Positions 4,667 to 8,157 of a stretch of 8,157 nt of DNA are shown here, in pieces. Location of the stretch: NCBI GenBank assembly GCA_017997855.1, contig JAGOEF010000067.1, positions 1-8,157 on the forward strand. The letters run 5' to 3'. The position numbers were made by a program, and so were the translations under genes. Numbering within the stretch: position 1 is the first letter of the stretch; each line of letters begins with the position of its first letter. Below the pieces are notes generated by a model, which searched no databases, was not told the DNA's origin, and saw nothing but the letters and a program-made list of their open reading frames with translations. Origin of the DNA: Bacteroidales bacterium. Its GTDB lineage: Bacteria > Bacteroidota > Bacteroidia > Bacteroidales > ML635J-15.

Positions 4667-7417
4667 ATGCCACACGATAAACTATTGTCCGGAAGTGTAA
4701 GTGCGATTTGGTTTGATGAATATTATAAGCAATTCTGCGAAGACCCGGAAAGCCTGAGCAGCGACTGGCGCAATTTTTTTGCAGGTTTCGAATATGCAAC
4801 CGAAAGCACTGCAATGGATGGTGGCTCCCATTGGGTTTCCAAAGAGTTTAAAGTAGCGCATCTGATTGACGATTACCGGAAGCGCGGTCATTTGTTTACA
4901 CAAACCAATCCGGTGCGTACACCCCGAAAGTTTTTTCCAACGCTTGATTTTGTAAATTACGGCCTGAGCAGCGAAGACCTCGATCAGGAGTTCGAAGCGG
5001 GTATGCTCATTGGTTTGGGAAAATCCAGCCTGAGAAACATAATTCAAAAACTACAAAAGACCTATTGCAGCAACATTGGGGTTGAGTATATGTATATCCG
5101 CAATCCCGAGGTTGTCGAGTGGCTGACCACTTATATGGAAACTGCTTCGAATACCCCTGATTTTAGTGTTAGCGTTAAGACCGATATTTATAAGGCTATC
5201 GAAAAAGCAGTTGATTTTGAACAGTTTATACATCGGCGTTTCCCTGGGCAAAAACGCTTTTCGCTCGAAGGTGCAGAAGCATTGGTACCCGGCTTGCAGT
5301 TTCTTATCGATGAGGCTGTATTGCTGGGCGTGGAAGAAATAGATTTTGGTATGGCCCATCGTGGCAGACTCAATGTGCTAACGAATATTATGCAGAAACC
5401 CTATGAAAATGTTTTCAGGGAGTTTCTTGCAAAAGAATACAGCGAAAACGATTTTCTTGGTGATGTGAAATATCACCTGGGATACCAGAGTTGCGTCACG
5501 GTACAGCAGAAGAATATCGAACTGAACCTGCTGCCCAACCCTTCGCATCTCGAGGCGGTAGGAGGGGTTTTGCAGGGTTTTGCCCGCGGTAATGCCGACC
5601 GTAAGTTTGGCAGCGATTTCAACAAAGTATTGCCGGTGCTGATTCATGGTGATGCAGCAGTTGCTGCTCAGGGGGTGGTGTACGAAGTAATTCAGATGTC
5701 GCAACTCGACGGCTATAAAACCGGTGGTACCATTCACTTCGTAATAAACAACCAGATTGGCTTTACAACCAACTACCTTGATGCCCGATCAAGTATTTAC
5801 AGTACCGATATTGGCAAGGTTACCCGATCTCCGATATTCCATGTAAACAGCGACGACCCTGAAGCATTGGTGTATGTGGTGCAATTGGCAGTTCGCTACC
5901 GTCAGCGGTTTCAAACTGATGTTTTTATCGATGTGCTGGGTTATCGTAAATATGGACACAACGAAGGCGACGAGCCCCGTTTTACTCAGCCGGAACTTTA
6001 CGACGCCATTGCAGCACATCCCAACGTAAAGAAAATATATGCCGCTCATCTGGTTTCTGAAAATGTACTCAGTCAGGCTGATATTATTCAGTCAGAAAAA
6101 GTGGTCATCGACACCCTAGACGCCGCTTTCACATTGGCAGGAAGTCAAAACAGGGTCGATTTTTTTAAATTCAATCGTGATAACCAGCCAGTTGACAATG
6201 CCCTGAAAGCCGATACGACGCGTATAAAAGAATTGGCACAACAGATTTTCTCCTTGCCAGCCGATGGTGGTTTTATTCCCAAAGCATATAAAATAGCCGA
6301 AGCGCGCCTGCAACGTGCAGCTGATGATAAACTCGACTGGTCGATGTGCGAAATGCTGGCTTATGCGCAGGTAGTTACTTCGGGCAGGAATGTTCGGCTC
6401 AGTGGACAAGATTCGATCAGGGGAACATTTTCGCACCGTCACTCAGCATTTTTTATAAACGATACACGAAACCAGTATTTTCCGCTTAATAGTATTACCG
6501 GTTACAACGATGCCAGATTCAATGTGTGGAATTCGCTGCTGTCGGAATATGGGGTGCTGGGTTTCGAATATGGTTATGCCCTGGCCGACCGCAATGCATT
6601 GGTTATTTGGGAAGCCCAGTTTGGCGATTTCAACAATGTGGCGCAGGTAATTATCGACCAGTATATTTCATCTGCAGAGGCAAAATGGGGTGTGCAAAAT
6701 GGTCTGGTGCTTTACCTGCCTCATGGTTACGAAGGTCAGGGTCCGGAACATTCCAGTGCCCGAATCGAACGTTTTCTTCAGTTGGCTGTTAACGGAAATA
6801 TGCAGGTGGTACAACCGGTAAGCCCTGCCAACCTCTATCACATCCTACTACAACAGGCGTCAAACCCGGTGAAGCCTTTGGTGGTGTTTACTCCAAAAAG
6901 TCTGTTAAGACACCCCGCTGTTACCGCTACATTTTCGGAATTAAGCGATAACACCTTCCGAAAGCTTTTGGTTGAATATCCCACCGATCCATCACTGGTG
7001 AAAAATCTTGTGTTGTGCAGTGGTAAGGTATATTACGATTTAAAGGATAAACAGAAAGAACTCAATGATACCTCACGTTGTATTGTCGCTGTCGAAATGT
7101 TACACCCATTCCCGTTGAAGGAAATCGAAACTGTAATAAACTCTTTTGAGAATCTGGCCGAAGTGCTTTGGGTTCAGGAAGAGCCTATTAACATGGGTGC
7201 GGCCTATTATGTGGTTCGCGAAATGCGTGACCATAAAACCCGTGTTGCTGCCCGACCGGCCAGTAGTAGTCCGGCGGTAGGACTTATGGAGCAACATTTG
7301 CGTCAACAAAAAAAGCTGATTGATAAAGCCTTTGGTTTTTGTAATTGTGTGCGACGATACGATTTTTGCGATATGCAATGTTCAAATTTTGATAACCACG
7401 AAACGCATGAAGATTGA
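4667..7417 (+). CDS. sucA: 2-oxoglutarate dehydrogenase E1 component (thiamine diphosphate-dependent)
   Basis: This 916-residue enzyme decarboxylates 2-oxoglutarate with thiamine diphosphate and passes the succinyl group to the lipoyl arm of E2, in the cytoplasmic TCA-cycle complex. The order of motifs is full-length E1o. Residues ~10-43 are the N-terminal segment (DPESLSSDWRNFFAGFE). GQKRFSLEG is at ~194-202 and GMAHRGRLNVL at 228-238. KYHLGY at ~268-273 carries the second active-site His. The cofactor motif runs from GDAA (328) to NNQIGF (361-366), and HNEGDEP is at 431-437. The transketolase-like part has GTFSHRH (586-592), IWEAQFGDF (647-655) and HGYEGQGPEHSS (686-697), followed by a C-terminal domain (LCSGKVYYDL, WVQEEP, RPASSSPA). 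ATG 4667 fits the family N-terminus; TTG 4625 would add 14 Lys-rich residues. The last ~27 residues (890-916) extend past the normal end and include four cysteines. The stop overlaps sucB by 11 bases, indicating an operon. Confidence 0.97.
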   Translation: MPHDKLLSGSVSAIWFDEYYKQFCEDPESLSSDWRNFFAGFEYATESTAMDGGSHWVSKEFKVAHLIDDYRKRGHLFTQTNPVRTPRKFFPTLDFVNYGLSSEDLDQEFEAGMLIGLGKSSLRNIIQKLQKTYCSNIGVEYMYIRNPEVVEWLTTYMETASNTPDFSVSVKTDIYKAIEKAVDFEQFIHRRFPGQKRFSLEGAEALVPGLQFLIDEAVLLGVEEIDFGMAHRGRLNVLTNIMQKPYENVFREFLAKEYSENDFLGDVKYHLGYQSCVTVQQKNIELNLLPNPSHLEAVGGVLQGFARGNADRKFGSDFNKVLPVLIHGDAAVAAQGVVYEVIQMSQLDGYKTGGTIHFVINNQIGFTTNYLDARSSIYSTDIGKVTRSPIFHVNSDDPEALVYVVQLAVRYRQRFQTDVFIDVLGYRKYGHNEGDEPRFTQPELYDAIAAHPNVKKIYAAHLVSENVLSQADIIQSEKVVIDTLDAAFTLAGSQNRVDFFKFNRDNQPVDNALKADTTRIKELAQQIFSLPADGGFIPKAYKIAEARLQRAADDKLDWSMCEMLAYAQVVTSGRNVRLSGQDSIRGTFSHRHSAFFINDTRNQYFPLNSITGYNDARFNVWNSLLSEYGVLGFEYGYALADRNALVIWEAQFGDFNNVAQVIIDQYISSAEAKWGVQNGLVLYLPHGYEGQGPEHSSARIERFLQLAVNGNMQVVQPVSPANLYHILLQQASNPVKPLVVFTPKSLLRHPAVTATFSELSDNTFRKLLVEYPTDPSLVKNLVLCSGKVYYDLKDKQKELNDTSRCIVAVEMLHPFPLKEIETVINSFENLAEVLWVQEEPINMGAAYYVVREMRDHKTRVAARPASSSPAVGLMEQHLRQQKKLIDKAFGFCNCVRRYDFCDMQCSNFDNHETHED

Positions 7418-8157
7418 AATTAAAATTCCCAGTCCCGGTGAATCTATCGAGGAGCTTGAATTGGTAGAGTGGCTGGTTGCCGACGGCAGTACTGTTGAGA
7501 AGGATCAGGAACTGGCGACTCTTGAATCGGAAAAAGCTAGCCTGATACTGGTGGCCTCCAGCACAGGAGTCATACAGATTTTGCTGAAAGCACCCGCATT
7601 GGTTAAGGTTGGAAGTACAGCTTGTGTTATCGATGAGGCGAAAATTCCGGCATCAGGTTCGAACCCGGTTCAGAAATCCGTCGGAAGCGCCATAATCTCC
7701 GAAAGCCATGTCGAAGTTTTTCAGGCCGAGTCTAAAACCAGGGTTTCTCCCGTAGCGCGCAAACTGGCTGAATTAAACGCAATCGATATTGAGAAGCTTG
7801 CACACCAGGGCGACCGAATTTCGAAAGCCGATGTGGTTAAAGCTATGCGCCGGAAATCGACTGAGAGCCGCGAAGAGAAAGTTCCCATGTCGCAGTTGCG
7901 TAAAAAACTCAGCGAAAAGCTGGTATCGGTACAGCTAAACACGGCCATGCTAACTACCTTCAACGAAGTTGATATGTTCCCCGTGCTCGAACTCCGGAAA
8001 ATGTATGGCGAAAAGTTCCTGGCACAATATGGAGTGAAATTGGGACTCATGTCGTTTTTTACAAAAGCAGTTGCATTGGCTTTGAATGATTATCGCAATG
8101 TAAATGCGGCCATTAGCGGAAACGATTTGGTTTTTTATAAATACGCCGATATCGGTA
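7407..8157 (+). CDS. sucB: 2-oxoglutarate dehydrogenase E2, dihydrolipoyllysine succinyltransferase (N-terminal 250 residues, cut by window edge)
   Basis: E2 is the core of the 2-oxoglutarate dehydrogenase complex: it carries the lipoyl arm and transfers succinyl to CoA. ATG 7407 starts inside the end of sucA (11-base overlap). Residues 1-~77 are a lipoyl domain, with Lys43 in the ESEKAS turn as the modified residue. A linker of about 33 residues follows and is not Ala/Pro-rich. Residues ~112-146 are the peripheral-subunit-binding domain (RVSPVARKLAELNAID, RISKADVVKAM). A very short second linker leads to the catalytic domain from ~159, where VPMSQLRKKLSEKL, TAMLTTFNEVDM and LGLMSFFTKAVALAL are typical of succinyltransferases and favour sucB over other acyltransferases. 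The catalytic His-Asp motif lies beyond the window, so activity cannot be judged. The subunit-binding domain lacks the usual GTGxGGR loop, having the two-residue-shorter AHQGDR instead. No promoter or strong ribosome site is seen, so expression probably depends on sucA. Confidence 0.95.
   Translation, partial: MKIEIKIPSPGESIEELELVEWLVADGSTVEKDQELATLESEKASLILVASSTGVIQILLKAPALVKVGSTACVIDEAKIPASGSNPVQKSVGSAIISESHVEVFQAESKTRVSPVARKLAELNAIDIEKLAHQGDRISKADVVKAMRRKSTESREEKVPMSQLRKKLSEKLVSVQLNTAMLTTFNEVDMFPVLELRKMYGEKFLAQYGVKLGLMSFFTKAVALALNDYRNVNAAISGNDLVFYKYADIG

Noticed and set aside
5151..5160. A third GGGGTAT on the minus strand inside sucA
   Set aside because: No CTGTCA-like half-site follows at the required distance, and it lies within conserved coding sequence.
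7721..8050. A 109-codon open frame on the minus strand inside sucB
   Set aside because: It is antisense to well-conserved sucB lipoyl-linker, binding and catalytic domains. Its Ser-rich translation is that of a shadow frame, without family resemblance.

Overview
The window looks like chromosomal DNA from a member of the Bacteroidota, probably in or near the Bacteroidales/Marinilabiliales. This is inferred from four things: a Bacteroidetes-type ECF sigma factor with a hydrophobic C-terminal tail, a FecR anti-sigma factor ending in a DUF4974-like domain, a secreted STN/carboxypeptidase-regulatory-like protein, and Bacteroidetes-style promoter elements (TAnnTTTG) with weak or absent Shine-Dalgarno sequences. 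Nothing here points to a plasmid, phage or insertion sequence, and I see no RNA genes or CRISPR arrays.

Layout. Everything from base 1 to 4432 is on the minus strand. Read 5'->3' on that strand, it holds a lone receiver-domain response regulator (4432-4013), an ECF sigma factor (3886-3329), a FecR-type anti-sigma factor (3295-2318), a large secreted repeat protein with an STN domain (2328-364), and the first 97 codons of a small exported, probably outer-membrane protein (292 to beyond base 1). Everything from 4667 on is on the plus strand: sucA (2-oxoglutarate dehydrogenase E1, 4667-7417) and the first 250 codons of sucB (E2, from 7407). The divergent gap 4433-4666 carries a good -7 element for the response regulator, a weaker one for sucA, and an AT-rich palindrome. 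No gene-free stretch exceeds 300 bases.

How the genes fit together. Sigma, FecR and the STN protein form a cell-surface-signalling cassette. The STN protein would be the envelope sensor or output, FecR the inner-membrane relay, and the ECF factor the transcriptional effector. The usual TonB-dependent receptor is replaced by a protein with STN, a carboxypeptidase-regulatory-like domain and about 14 'GxQ' repeats. The most useful new signal is a bipartite motif, AATAGGGGTAT-N12-CTGTCA. It occurs with identical spacing just upstream of the FecR gene and just upstream of the small exported protein, and nowhere else that I saw. Its shape is that of an ECF promoter (-35 GGGGTAT, -10 CTGTCA), so it may be the sigma factor's own recognition site and may define the small protein as a regulon member.

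The sucAB pair is ordinary TCA-cycle machinery with two local oddities. SucA has a roughly 27-residue cysteine-containing C-terminal tail that overlaps the sucB start, and SucB has a shortened loop in its peripheral-subunit-binding domain.
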